From positions 34,359,718-34,423,717 of the forward strand of contig NC_041021.1 in the NCBI RefSeq assembly GCF_004193775.1: a stretch of 64,000 nt of DNA. Reading direction: 5' to 3'. This document shows positions 36,473-47,051 of the stretch, piece by piece. Position numbers and translations under genes: made by a program. Every line of letters starts with the position of its first letter. Position 1 is the stretch's first letter. The notes below the pieces were generated by a model. The model saw only the letters and a list, made by a program, of their open reading frames with translations. It was not told where the DNA came from and made no database searches. Source of the stretch: Glycine soja. Its lineage: Eukaryota > Streptophyta > Magnoliopsida > Fabales > Fabaceae.

Positions 36473-38179
36473 TGTAGAAGCAAGCTTCATGATGAATCAA
36501 GATTGATTCAAAGAAGTTTTGATGATAACAAAGGTGATGACAAAAAGCTCAAAGGTTAAGAACACTTCATGATAACAAAGATGATGATCTCAAGAATCAA
36601 AGAATGAGTTCAAGATGTTCAAGATTGAATCAAGAACACTTCAAGGTTCAAGAGGAAATTTGATTTCAAGAATCAAAAATCAAGATTCAAGCTTCAAGCT
36701 TCCAAGAATCAAGATCAAGATTCAAGACTCAAGATTCAAGAATCAAGAGAAGACTTAATCAAGATAAGTATGAATAAGTTTTTTCAAAAACTGAGTAGCA
36801 CATGGATTTTTCTCAAAACTTGTTTACCAAAGAGTTTTTACTCTCTGGTAATCGATTACCAGATTGTTGTAATCGATTACCAGTAGCAAAATGTTTTTGA
36901 AAAAGTTTTCAACTGAATTTACAACGTTCCAATTGATTTCAAAATGTTGTAATCGATTACAATGTTTTGGTAATCGATTACCAGTGTGCTTGAACATTGA
37001 AATTCAAATTCAAATGTGAAGAGTCACATTCTTTCACAAAAAAGCTTTGTGTAATTGATTACACTGATTTGGTAATCGATTACCAATGATAGTTTCTGAA
37101 CAAATCAAAAGATGTAACTCTTCAAATGATTTTTGACTTTTTCAAATTGGTTTTAAGTTTTTCTAAAAGTCATAACTCTTCTAATGGTTCTCTTGACCAG
37201 ACATGAAGAGTCTATAAAAGCAAGGCTTTGTTTTGCATTTCATTATTCAACCAATCAATCATTCTATACATCTATCTTTCCAATTCATTCTTTAGACAAC
37301 AAACTTTTGCCAATTGATTTCTGAGTCTCTTCTTCTTCCTTTTGCCAAAAGCTTTCCAAAGTTTTCTGATTTTCCAAACCTTGAAAACTTGTGCTATTCA
37401 TTCTTTTCATCTCTTCTTCCTTTGCCAAAAAGGATTCGCCAAGGACTAACCGTCTAAATTCTTTTTGTGTCTCTCTTCTCCCTTTTCCAAAAGAACAAAG
37501 GACTAACCACCTGAATTCTTTTGTGCCTCCCTTCTCCCTTGTCAAAGAATTCAAAACAACACAGTCTGAGAATTCTTTTGATTCTTCCCTTTCCCATATA
37601 CAAAAGATTTCAAGGGACTAACCGCCTGAGAATTCTTTTGTATCCCCATTCACAAAGTTTCAAAGGTTTAACCGCCTGAGAACTTTGTCTTAACACATTG
37701 GAGGGTACATCCTTTGTGGTACAAGTAGAGGGTACATCTACTTGGGTTGTTGACTGAGAACAAGAGAGGGTACATCTCTTGTGGATCAGTTCTAGTAGAG
37801 GGTACATCCATTAGGTTGTTAAAAGAGAACAAGGGAGGGTACATCCCTTGTGGATCTTTGCTTGTAAAAGGATTTTTATAAGGTTGGAAAATAAATCTCA
37901 AGGACTACAGGTCGCTTGGGGACTGGATGTAGGCACGGGTTGTTGCCGAACCAGTATAAAAACTCTTGTGTGTTTGTCTCCTTCTTCCCTATTCTTTTAA
38001 TTTCCACTGTGCATTTTAATTTCCGTTTTTACTTTTGGTTAAGTTTCTCTTCTACTCTTGATTCACTTAACAATATAGTAAAAGCCTTAGAAAAGTAAAT
38101 TTTTAATTAGTAAAGGTTTAGGAATAATTAATTCAACCCCCCTTCTTAATTATTTATTCTGAGGCCACTTGATCCAACA
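36473..38179 (+). mobile_element. solo LTR, copy A of the TGTAGAAGC family
   Basis: Starts TGTAGAAGC, ends GATCCAACA, 1707 bp, with a perfect duplication CCAAC (36468-36472 and 38180-38184). A TATAAAAG box lies at 37213-37220. Near the 3' end are tandem GAGGGTACATC units (37693-37850). Copies B and C are at 47052 and 53443. The insertion is younger than the CACTA element that contains it. Confidence 0.95.
36849..37082 (+). promoter_or_regulatory. three pairs of TAATCGATTA palindromes, each 21 bp apart
   Basis: TAATCGATTA starts at 36849/36870, 36950/36971 and 37052/37073 (the 37052 copy is TAATTGATTA). The distance in every pair is 21 bp and the pairs repeat at 101-102 bp. The last pair is about 130 bp upstream of the TATA box. 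Confidence 0.8.
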
Positions 38180-38184
38180 CCAAC

Positions 38185-38588
38185 TTAATTATATCATCTT
38201 TTACTTTTTCTTTGAATTTGTCATTTTTCAAGAAAAAATCTATTTATACGTATATGTTACTATTATTTACATAATACTGTATGAAGTAATTATTGCTTTG
38301 TTAATTATAATATCATAAAAAAGAAGACACTAGTGTTTAAAATGTTAAAGTAATAAATGGGAGAAATAATGAACGTATGGAGGAAGTTATAGATAAATAT
38401 TAATATAAATGAGGAGATTAATTATTTATCTATATATTATAATCTTCGAGGACTCATAAAAAACAGAGAAAGGATTATTTAACATCAATTAATTAACCTA
38501 TTAATTCCAATAAATATCATTTTATTCAATTAATTAACCTATTAATCATGTGTGACCTATGATTCTTTTTATGGTGTGATGCTTACAG
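38185..38588 (+). other. intron-like AT-rich sequence in the CACTA element
   Basis: No ORF. It lies between captured exons and may contain the join between two captured gene fragments. Confidence 0.4.
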
Positions 38589-39022
38589 ATTCAGTGGATC
38601 TTCCAGTAGTATAAGTCACCCAAATTCTATAGACTGGATTCTTTCTTCTGCTCATGTTATTACCCCTTCACCATGGACAATCTTTGGCTACCAAAATGGT
38701 AAATGTTTATTTCCATTTCTGTTGTTTAGTTGTCATTGTTTTGTGAAAGTTGTTTTAAAATTTCACTCAAGTACTAGAGCTGGATAAATGTTTTTATGGT
38801 GTAATGCAGGTTTACGACAATTCAAGGAAGCAAAAGACAAGGATTCTAATGGGAAGGTTGGCAGAATTTGTTTTCAGTAATTATTGTTTTATATTCATGC
38901 TAGAAATATGAATTCTTGAATATGCTCCTATCTTCAGAAATGGGATAATCACCTTGCAATAATGGTTGTTGGTGTGGTTGATGGAACTTCGATCAGAAGC
39001 CATCTTCCAGACTCTTCAGAAG
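38589..39022 (+). pseudogene. captured exons of an EDR2-like START-domain protein
   Basis: Exon-like pieces at 38589-38698, 38810-38855 and 38938-39022 are separated by introns with AG acceptors and GTAAAT, GTTGGC and GTATAA donors. The first ends in SPWTIFGYQNG, the second reads LRQFKEAKDKDSNGK and the third WDNHLAIMVVGVVDGTS; a few bases later, after a small insertion, the codons for EAIFQTL remain. This is the region that begins the START domain in the ENHANCED DISEASE RESISTANCE 2 family, membrane lipid-binding proteins involved in pathogen response. Only a small part of the gene is present. Confidence 0.78.
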
Positions 39023-41896
39023 GTATAAACATATGGTTTCAGTTCTTGTACTCACATTTGTGCACATATATTCATTTTAATGAGTTTCATTCCAGCAGTA
39101 AGCTTTTAAAATTTGTTAAAAATTATAAAAATTTGTAATATTTGCTTCTTATTTAATAAGTTTCACTCATATTTTAAAAAAATTCGATAAATTTTAATTA
39201 ATAACAAAAAATAAGTTAAACTACACGTGTTAGAAAATATGTTAGAATACTTCTCTACTTTTATTTTTTTTTAGGAAAAAAGATAACACCAATAACTAAT
39301 TAATAAGCATTATTAATATATCATATATGAGTCATGACAGTTGTGGCTTGTGGCATGAAGGAGATGTCTGAAGATGATAAATGATACAACTTTTGGTATG
39401 TGCATTGCCTTCAAAGGAGATGAATCCTACTGAGAAGCATGCAAACATGCATATATTGTGTTATGCTTGGGTACAAGGTAATAAATTTTTTCTTATCACT
39501 CCAACAATTTTATTTTCTTTTTCTTTTTCTTCTATATGTCTTTCAGTACTATGCTATTGTTATATCTTTGAAGGGGATATCAATGAGTCCTACATGATCA
39601 ATTTTTCATATCTTTTGAACATATTTTGCTTTGCTAGTAGTTTGACAAATCCAAAATCAACTGTGATCAAGATAAACCTTGATCATAGATTTTTTCCAAA
39701 ATCCTTTAAACTAGTGAGATATAGATGGGACACATGATTTATATCCACATTTTAATTGACTTATTTCAAAATTAAAGACTTTTATTTGCTAAAATTAACC
39801 TATTTCGAAATAAACATTAAGTTTATGAACAAGATGAAAGGTATTTGATAGAGGTTTTATAAAAAGACTATTTTTTAAAAATTTCTTTCAAAATAATTTT
39901 TAAAATTAATCATAAAGACTTGAAAATACATGTCTATGGTCCCGCTCGTCGTGTAGTAAAGTTTACTTATAAAATTCTGGCGGATACACTAGATAAATAG
40001 TTCTAGCGGATAGCTATGGAGAACAATGATGAAGATGCATAACATGCATTTCATTTATTAATATCAAAATAAATTTTGATGAAGAATGAATGTTTTTTTG
40101 GATGAGAAAAAAATTTAAGTTAGACCTTAAGAGTTAATTGGAATTATAATAAACTTTAAGACTCCAAGAACACATATTTATAAAATACTTATTAATCATC
40201 CATTCACAAGATATTTACGGCTGTCATTCACGGTTTTTTTTTTTAAATATGAATCTTCGTTGGTATGAAAGGATGAGTGCTTGAAAAAAAGTACAAAAGT
40301 GAGAGTGGAGCTTGAAAAAAAGTACGGCATTGTGTGTAGCTTTCCTACTCCTTGAGCTTGGCATTTACTATTCCTTGTAATTTTTTTCTGAAGGCTAGAG
40401 GCATTAACGTTGAAAGTGTTCTGTAACCATAATCAAGGCAATTGATTTATGCACCACTTTTTGTATAGAAAATTAATATTTGCTGAGTTTTTTAATTTGC
40501 AGGGGAATAATAGCATGATTATTTAATGTACCTTGTAGTTGTAGTTTAATGGCATTTCAAATTAGCATGGTTATTCATATATGTATTGCACCAAATCTTC
40601 TTACTAATGGATAAATTTCTTATGTCATGATATAATATTTATTCAACTTCCCCATTTAGTCATAGTACTACTTTCCATCTTCTAATTCTATTATCGTTTA
40701 ATGTCATGCTTTTGTATTTTTTTTTCTCATAGGCATATACATGAATAAAAAACAAACTACTGTTGACATTAGCATGAATCGTAGTAACTTGTGCTTTACT
40801 AAATACATCTTCCTTGGTTACAAGATTGGATTGATCACTAGTTGTTTCCCGCCCATTATTTTATGTAGTTGTGAATTCTTTGCTTCATCTTCAATAGAAA
40901 TCTGCTATTAATATTTCAGCAACTTAAGTTGAATACATTTGAATGTATATCACTGGATGAGGAATGCAGATGCTTAACCTTGTCTAAGTACTTCTAAGTT
41001 CTAAAGTTAACGATGAATTTTTCTAATATTAATGATGAGGAAAAAACTTTTTGGTTGAGGGGGAGGTGAGACTAAAAATAATAGGTGCAGTATACAATAA
41101 TTTATTTAATGATTAGAGTCTACAATTTATTTATTATGCATGTTGATGTATAGTTTCTAAAACATTAACATAATCATATGATGATGCAACAGGTGCAGTA
41201 TTTATTGTGTGCTTGATTATCATAAGCAGGTGAGCACGAGTTTTATTTTAGCAAATGGTTTAAGCTATTATTTTTGTTGCATCCAGCTGTACTCATTTCT
41301 TATGATTTTTAAATTTCTTTAGATCTTTTTTGATTTCTTCATCTCTTTTTCTAATTTAAATTAATTTCCTACTCTCTTTTCCAATCTCACATGCTTTTCT
41401 CTTATTTCTTAATGATAACTTATGAATTCTTATCTTTTTATTATATATGATTTATTTCTTTTAACTTGTATACTGATTTAAAATTTTAAATAAACAATAA
41501 ATTTATAGTTTTAAGTTTAAGAGAAATAATTGTAAAATTGAAAAAAATTAATTAAAAAAAACTTATAAATATAATAAGAAAAATTAAGAAACTAAAATTA
41601 AATAAAAAAAATCATTTAGAGATCGAAGTCAATATAAACTATATCGGAAGTTCAATCAAACTACATTGGAATCCAACTTGCTTACATCTATTTACAGTAT
41701 TTTCCAAGGGCATTTTCTTTTTTATTTGGCGCAGAAATTTCGGGCTTAATACGTGCCACATGAGAAAATTTTGTATTATGATGAATTTTTTATAATAAAA
41801 AGTCACTATAAGATTTTCTCATGTGACATGATAGCCATGTGCAATTAAGCTTCATGTTTATACTTTATTATTGTAAGATTTGTTGTCGTTTAACAG
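39023..41896 (+). other. AT-rich interior of the CACTA element
   Basis: Mostly AT-rich. An exon-like piece at about 39381-39477 (ending before GTAATA) and one near 41192-41232 have no recognisable family. Nothing else supported. Confidence 0.45.
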
Positions 41897-41993
41897 GTCT
41901 GGATGGATGTTCTGTTTTGTAATCTTCATTCAAACGACAATCAACACTAGCGTTGGCATAGGAGCAATCTTGCTTGCGAGGGAATGCCTTGAG
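41897..41993 (+). pseudogene. captured exon of a GABA/amino acid transporter-like gene
   Basis: One exon with AG acceptor and GTTAGC donor encodes about 32 residues: [19 protein letters not shown] followed by [12 protein letters not shown]. It resembles the membrane segment after the first helices of plant AAAP-family GABA transporters, where a QTAINTGVSIG-like motif and a following GECLQ-like motif occur. The piece is too short to name a gene. A second exon-like stretch at about 42487-42604, ending at a GTAAGT donor, might belong to the same or to another gene. Confidence 0.5.
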
Positions 41994-42959
41994 GTTAGCT
42001 TCCCATTTCAATATTTGTTATTATCGATTGATTTGTTAATTATTATACATTAAGCTCATTTGAGGTTAATTTTTTGTCATTTTCCAATCAATATATACAT
42101 ATAAAAGAAAATATAAAGACTTCGGAGGATTATAGTGACATATATCAATGAAAGCAACAGGTTATATTTCATACTCTTTCTTATCTTGATTATAAGAAGA
42201 AGAAGAAAAAGACATATTTCATACTCATGAAGACATATTCCAACCCCCTTGTGACTAATGAAGTTTTAATTGGTTCAGTTTTACATACTCATGTAAAACT
42301 CATTTGAATTGGTTCAGTTTTCATTGTAATAGGAAGAATATTATTAATGGTTTTTTTGTTCATGCACTGATAATTTTTAATACACAATTTTTAAAAAAAA
42401 TTCAATATGTTTTTTTCACAATTATTTTAATATTCATAAAGTTGTATAGAAACTAAATTTTTCATTCATCTTCAATTTTTGTCCTTCATAAAACTAGCTA
42501 AGGGGACTCATCAAGTCACTTATAGAAGGCTTGCATGGGTCTATCCAGAGCTTGTATCACCACATATGGAGCATTTCATGCAATCTTGGTGCACTACTTT
42601 GTCAATGTAAGTTTTACCACTTATGTGTTTTATATAGTAATGACTTTCACAATGAGCACATAACAAATAGATTTGGTTCTCTTTAGTTTGCTGCTATAAG
42701 AAAATGTTTTGAAATTCATAGATGATTTTGCAATTTTTGGTGCATGATAAATTTTGTGAATAAATTACTCATCATTATAGAAGTTTGTCTTCAAGTTAGT
42801 GACATAGTTCTATTAATTGCATGATTTTATTTTGGTCCCTTTAATGTTAGTGACATAGTTCTACTGCACTGAGTTATTAGAAGTTTACAACAGTATTGAG
42901 TTGAAGAGTAAGATAGTTACTCACTGCATTGAGTGCCTCAAGTGTGCCTCTGGGGTGTA

Positions 42960-43314
42960 AAAAAAAACTCCATACCTTGACAACCGTCTTAGAAAGCATA
43001 CATATTAAGACGGTATTACATCAGAACCATCGTAAAAAGTCTGTCATATCCTGCTTTCTAAGACAATCCTGATGTAATAACCGTATTAGAAAGCTGACAT
43101 TCTAAGACAGTTCTTAAACAACGGTCTTAGAATGTCAACTTTTTAAGACGATTATGATGTAACAACAGTCCTAGAAAGTTTACGTTTTCGATGATGATGT
43201 TTTTTGAAACCGCCGTTAATTGAAATTCACTTTTAACATTAGTTATAACGACGGTCAATAACCGTCGTTGAAAGCCCAATTCAACCATCATTAAAAAGCT
43301 TTATTGTAGTAGTG
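42960..43314 (+). repeat. right subterminal repeats and inverted end of the CACTA element
   Basis: Words like CGTCTTAGAA, TAAGACGG and their inverse occur about ten times in both directions, followed by the terminal GTAGTAGTG. In CACTA elements such repeats bind the transposition protein. Confidence 0.8.
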
Positions 43315-43317
43315 TTA

Positions 43318-43930
43318 TCAGTCAATTATTGCAGATCCCCCTAATTCTGTGAATAATAATGATGATCTGTTACATGGGGAATGACTTGTGGTGAGACATA
43401 AATCGTGTGCCAATCAGGAGAAGAAAAAATAGAAACAAAAAATGGATGTTGCTAGAAACAAAAACTCAATGAAGAATGACAAGCACATTGGCCCACAGAT
43501 GAGTTATATTCCAACCTCAACCAATTAGTCTCCAGTAGCATATAATAATGATGTTAGTGTTGGAAATAAGTTAGCAAATAAAAATAAAAGATCTAGTCAA
43601 TCAAGCTTCATACCACATGACCTTGCAGCTCCTTGAGATCGTCAAGCTAGTGGCAAGGTTGTGACTTTAAATAGCACAAAAAATCCCACTAATTTTACGA
43701 CTCCTAAGTTCATGATGGTCAATGGCACTAAAGTTTATGATCTTGGAAATGGTTTAGAGATAGCTCACAACCTTACTCGAGTATTTGATACCCAATTTAC
43801 CTTAAACTATGACAATGACCAAGTTGAGAAAGGCATGGACATGGAACTATCTCAGCCACCATCTCATGAGATTGTGCCACTTGTTGGGCGACACGTTCTC
43901 CCACCAGACTCATCAACCATGACAAATTAG
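43318..43930 (+). pseudogene. LINE ORF1, 3' part
   Basis: Continuation of ORF1 after the CACTA element, with HGE-LVV-RHKS, a low-complexity middle part and an open stretch 43661-43930 ending STMTN. The N-terminal neighbour is at 34447. No domain beyond the loose C-terminal region known from plant LINE ORF1 proteins. Confidence 0.65.
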
Positions 43931-43949
43931 GGGTGTTTACCCCTTTCTT

Positions 43950-44554
43950 CACCCCTTTTTACTTTCTATGAATATGTTCCACGACTTTATTATTATCTCA
44001 TGGAATGCAGAAGGTGCCATTGGTCATTGTACCAAACGCCACATTAGTCAGATGATTAATTCACACAAGCCTTCCTTGCTTTTGATATAAGAGACTCATG
44101 TCATGTTTCATAAGGCCGAGAGTTTTTGGACTCCTCTTGGATATTCTCCTATTTTTATCCAAGAAACTTCTGGGCACTCTGTGGGATATGGGTTCTTTCT
44201 AATGGGATAGATATCTCCTTTTATTTGGTGGTTACAATGCCCCAGGCTATTAGTTTCAATATCAAGAAGTTGTCTTGTAGCTGGAATTGCAATGCCTTAT
44301 ATGCATCGCCACTCCCAACAGTTCGTAGTGTGCTTTGAGATCACATATCCCCATCTATCTACGTCAATTACTGGTCCTTAGATCCTTCTTGGGAATTTTA
44401 ATGAAATTATATTTTTCTACAGATGTTTCAGGAGGCCAGTTTAATATGTCTCGTTCTCTTATGCTTGTTGATTTGGCTTCAGTTTGTGGTGTTAGTGACT
44501 TAGATTTGGTGGGAGGTCATTTTACTTGGAGGAAAAACACTCAAAATGGTGGTC
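43950..44554 (+). pseudogene. LINE ORF2 endonuclease (EEP), 5' part
   Basis: The order IISWNAEGA (about 43991), ETHV, TPLGYSPIFIQET, MPQAISFNIKK, YASPLPTVRS, LLGNFNEI (GDFNE in active enzymes), and GGHFTWRKN at about 44510-44540 is that of the endonuclease/exonuclease/phosphatase domain which nicks the target in LINE transposition. Stops interrupt the frame. The Asp of the GDFN motif is replaced by Asn. The domain continues at 45641 with HMRKKLDR and the SDHNP motif degraded to SYHNP. Confidence 0.88.
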
Positions 44555-45635
44555 TGATTGAGGTCGTACCCGAATCAAATAAACATTAAAATGTAGTAAC
44601 TAGGATGTGATCCTAGGTCGTTTCCCAACGAGCAATGATACACCAAATGTTCATGACAGATACTAGGAAAATAGTAACGAATGAGGGGGTTGTTTGCTTT
44701 TGTAAATTAAACAGTGAGTAAATTTGAATTAGAAAATATCATAATTAAAATATGTTGCTTCCCCTTGATTCACAAGCAAGTCTCTTATCCTAGGTTGCGA
44801 GAATTTATCCTTTATCAGTTCAACCACTTAATCCAACCCTAAATTAAATTACTAAGCGAAATTTAACATAAGGCATTCATTATGTGATTAAGCAACACAT
44901 ACACCAATTACTCATAAATGATCATTAAGCATGAACGTAAATTAAGCGCAGAGACAATTAATCAAGCACTAAGCATGCATGAATTAATAGCAACAAATTC
45001 AGAGTAATTAGTGAAGAGGAAAAACTGAACAAAATTTAACAGTAATAATAGAACCTCAAAGATAATTGTGCTTGGTCCTCAAGAGAAAACAACGTTGAGG
45101 ACTTAGCCTTCCATTAATCAATAGAGAACGAAATTTTATTGCTAAAACGAAAAGTCAGAACTGGAATTGCAGAAACGAAAAAAAAAAAAGAGAAAGAGAA
45201 GAGAGAAGAGGAGAGAGAAAAGAGAGGGCCTAAACTAGAACCTTGGTGCTGTTATATAGTTTTCCAGCCTCAAAGCTTACAAATATGTTTTAAATCCAAG
45301 CCCATAAATAAAATAAAATCAAATCTAGATAAGATAAGATAAGATCTAGATGAAATAATATCTAGATGAGATCAAATCTAAATAATATCTAGATAAGATA
45401 AAGTCTAGATAAGATAAAATTTTGTAGAATAAAATAGTTTGCCCTCTTCAAGTCCAAGCCCAATTCTGGATTCAAGCCCAATGCTTCATTAATTCCTGAA
45501 ATTAGATTAAAAACATCAAATTAGCTTAATGGGCCAAAATAATAAAACTATCTAATTAATTTGACAATTAAGATTAATCAGTACTTAAAATGGTGCAAAA
45601 AGGGTTAAGAAATAGGAGAAAATAATGACACATCA
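44555..45635 (-). mobile_element. solo LTR in the LINE endonuclease
   Basis: Flanked by a perfect duplication TGGTC (44550-44554 and 45636-45640). The + strand ends are TGATTGAGG and GACACATCA. A TATA-like box (GTTATATA on the + strand, 45251-45258) places the promoter on the - strand. The words near 44610-44630 (GATCCTAGGTCGTTTCCC) are typical of Athila-type LTR ends. Its removal rejoins the endonuclease frame. Confidence 0.92.
45323..45410 (-). promoter_or_regulatory. array of ATCTAGAT palindromes
   Basis: ATCTAGAT or near copies start at 45323, 45344, 45360, 45376, 45387 and 45403, with steps of 21, 16, 16, 11 and 16 bp. They lie 65-150 bp upstream of the minus-strand TATA-like box. Confidence 0.6.
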
Positions 45636-45640
45636 TGGTC

Positions 45641-46470
45641 ATATGAGAAAGAAGCTGGATAGGGGTATGGTTAATGTTTATTGGTGTCTCCTATTTCTGC
45701 ATGCTCTTATGGAAATGCTTCAGCCATACAACTCTTATCACAATCCTTTGATGGTGACCTATTTTAAGTCTCCCAACACTCAACATAAGCTTTTCCATTT
45801 TCAAGCTGCATGGTTGTCCCATCCTGACTATGCAAAGTTGGTCACTCAAGTTTGGAATGTTACACCTGGCAATGTTATCTATAAGTCGTAAGGTGTCAAA
45901 GAAAAATCAATCAATTTCACACCTTTGGCAGTATTTTCAAAAGGAAAAGACAATCAGAGGGAAGGATCAAAGGGGTCCATCGCCAACTTGATTGGTAATT
46001 ACTTATAACCTTGTTCAATTGGAGAAAAATCTACAATAAGAGTATAGAGGTCCTTGCTTTGGAAGAAATGTTGTGGTTTCAAAAATCCAGGGAAGAGTGG
46101 ATTAAGTTTAGTAATGAAAATACCAAATTTTATCATGCCCAAACTGTCATCAGATGTAGGAGGAAATTTTTGGGCTTTTTATTGATGGATTTTGGTGCAC
46201 TAACATCACCATCCACCAAACTAAAGCTTATAATTTCTTCAAGAACTTTTCATATCTGACAAGAGAGTTTTTCCTAATAGCCTCTAGCTTCAGACAATTC
46301 CCAAAATTTGGACAGAGCTACATGATGAGTTAATGAAACAGGTTTCCTTTATAGAAGTGAACAAGGCAGTGTTCTCTATGAGTCCCTACAAAGCTCTAGT
46401 TCTAGATAGGTTAGGTTCATCCATATATTGGACTATCTTGACCCAATGTATCAACAATTGAAAGTATTGA
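45641..46470 (+). pseudogene. LINE ORF2, endonuclease end and start of reverse transcriptase
   Basis: HMRKKLDRGMVNVYW, then SYHNPLMV ends the endonuclease (about 45760). The linker to RT contains FHFQAAWLSHPDYAKLV and WFQKSREEWIKFSNENTKFYHA (about 46070-46140). An RT entry segment with VFSMSPYKALVLD is at about 46370-46400. After about 46470 nothing of RT can be recognised, so the FADD box and C-terminus are absent. Several frameshifts. Confidence 0.8.
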
Positions 46471-47046
46471 GTGATCTTAGCGGTTAAGTGTAATATCCCT
46501 AAGATACAATTGTAAATAATGGGTCATATATTGTTCTAGAGTAAAGTTATCCTATTTTTATCCCAAGAAAGAATAATATTTCTCCTTGGCAAGTCTTTGG
46601 CTTCATGTCAAAAAATGCAACCTATTAATTTCTCTTATAAATACAATCAATGTTGTAGTAAATAAGCATTTATTACATATAGTCACTCAAGTATAATCAT
46701 GACTTGAGTGTGGAAGTGTCTTGTGCAAGTACTCACTCTTTGCCCATGATGGTCAACCTTATTGGAATATTCAACCAGCATTCTGAGATCTTAGATTTCA
46801 ATCCACATGGAAGCCCTTCTTAATAATGTTTTTCAAAAGTATACATAGCTCACACAAGTCACAAATGAATTTTAGAAATCAAAGAGAAATATTTCTAAAA
46901 TCAAAGGGAGACAAAAAGCACATAAAGATAGAATGTACCTTCTTGACTGGTCCAAAATCAATGTGTGACATGCGAAGCATCTTGTCGTAGTTGGTGCATT
47001 GCAACAGAGGTGCGGTGACTCGTGCAATAGTGTCCTAGTAAAGGTT
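46471..47046. other. unassigned sequence after the LINE
   Basis: No recognisable protein. Could be the decayed rest of the LINE or chromosomal sequence at its insertion site. Confidence 0.4.
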
Positions 47047-47051
47047 TTGCC

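Larger units (their letters stand above)
34451..43314 (+). mobile_element. CACTA (En/Spm) transposon carrying host gene fragments
   Basis: Left end CACTACTAAAAAAAC, right end ...TTTATTGTAGTAGTG, that is, inverted CACTACTACAATAAA. The 3 bp flanks are TTA on both sides (34448-34450 and 43315-43317), as expected for CACTA elements. Both ends hold subterminal repeats with AAGACGG- and CGTCTTA-like words (34480-34620 and 42960-43270). Pieces of four cellular genes lie inside, all on the + strand, and one solo LTR (36473-38179). I see no transposase, so it should depend on another element. Gene-fragment-rich CACTA elements, such as Tgm-Express1, are known from soybean. Confidence 0.93.
33430..46470 (+). 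mobile_element. LINE (L1-type), interrupted by a CACTA element and a solo LTR
   Basis: ORF1 (33532-34447 and 43318-43930) and ORF2 (43950-44554 and 45636-46470) of one plant L1-type LINE are in order. The CACTA element at 34451-43314 and the LTR at 44555-45635 interrupt it, each with its own target duplication. Sequence after the start of the RT domain cannot be recognised beyond about 46470, so most of RT and the poly(A) end are missing or decayed. Stops and frameshifts are frequent. Confidence 0.85.

Noticed and set aside
36849..37082. CRISPR-like array of short repeats with even spacers
   Set aside because: Plant nuclear context, palindromes of 10-12 bp, spacers of about 11 bp, located in an LTR.
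45139..45342. Lys/Glu-rich 67-codon frame
   Set aside because: Produced by an A/G-rich tract inside the solo LTR; no homology recognised.
43950..46470. Active LINE ORF2
   Set aside because: Stops, GNFNE instead of GDFNE, SYHNP instead of SDHNP, and no RT core.
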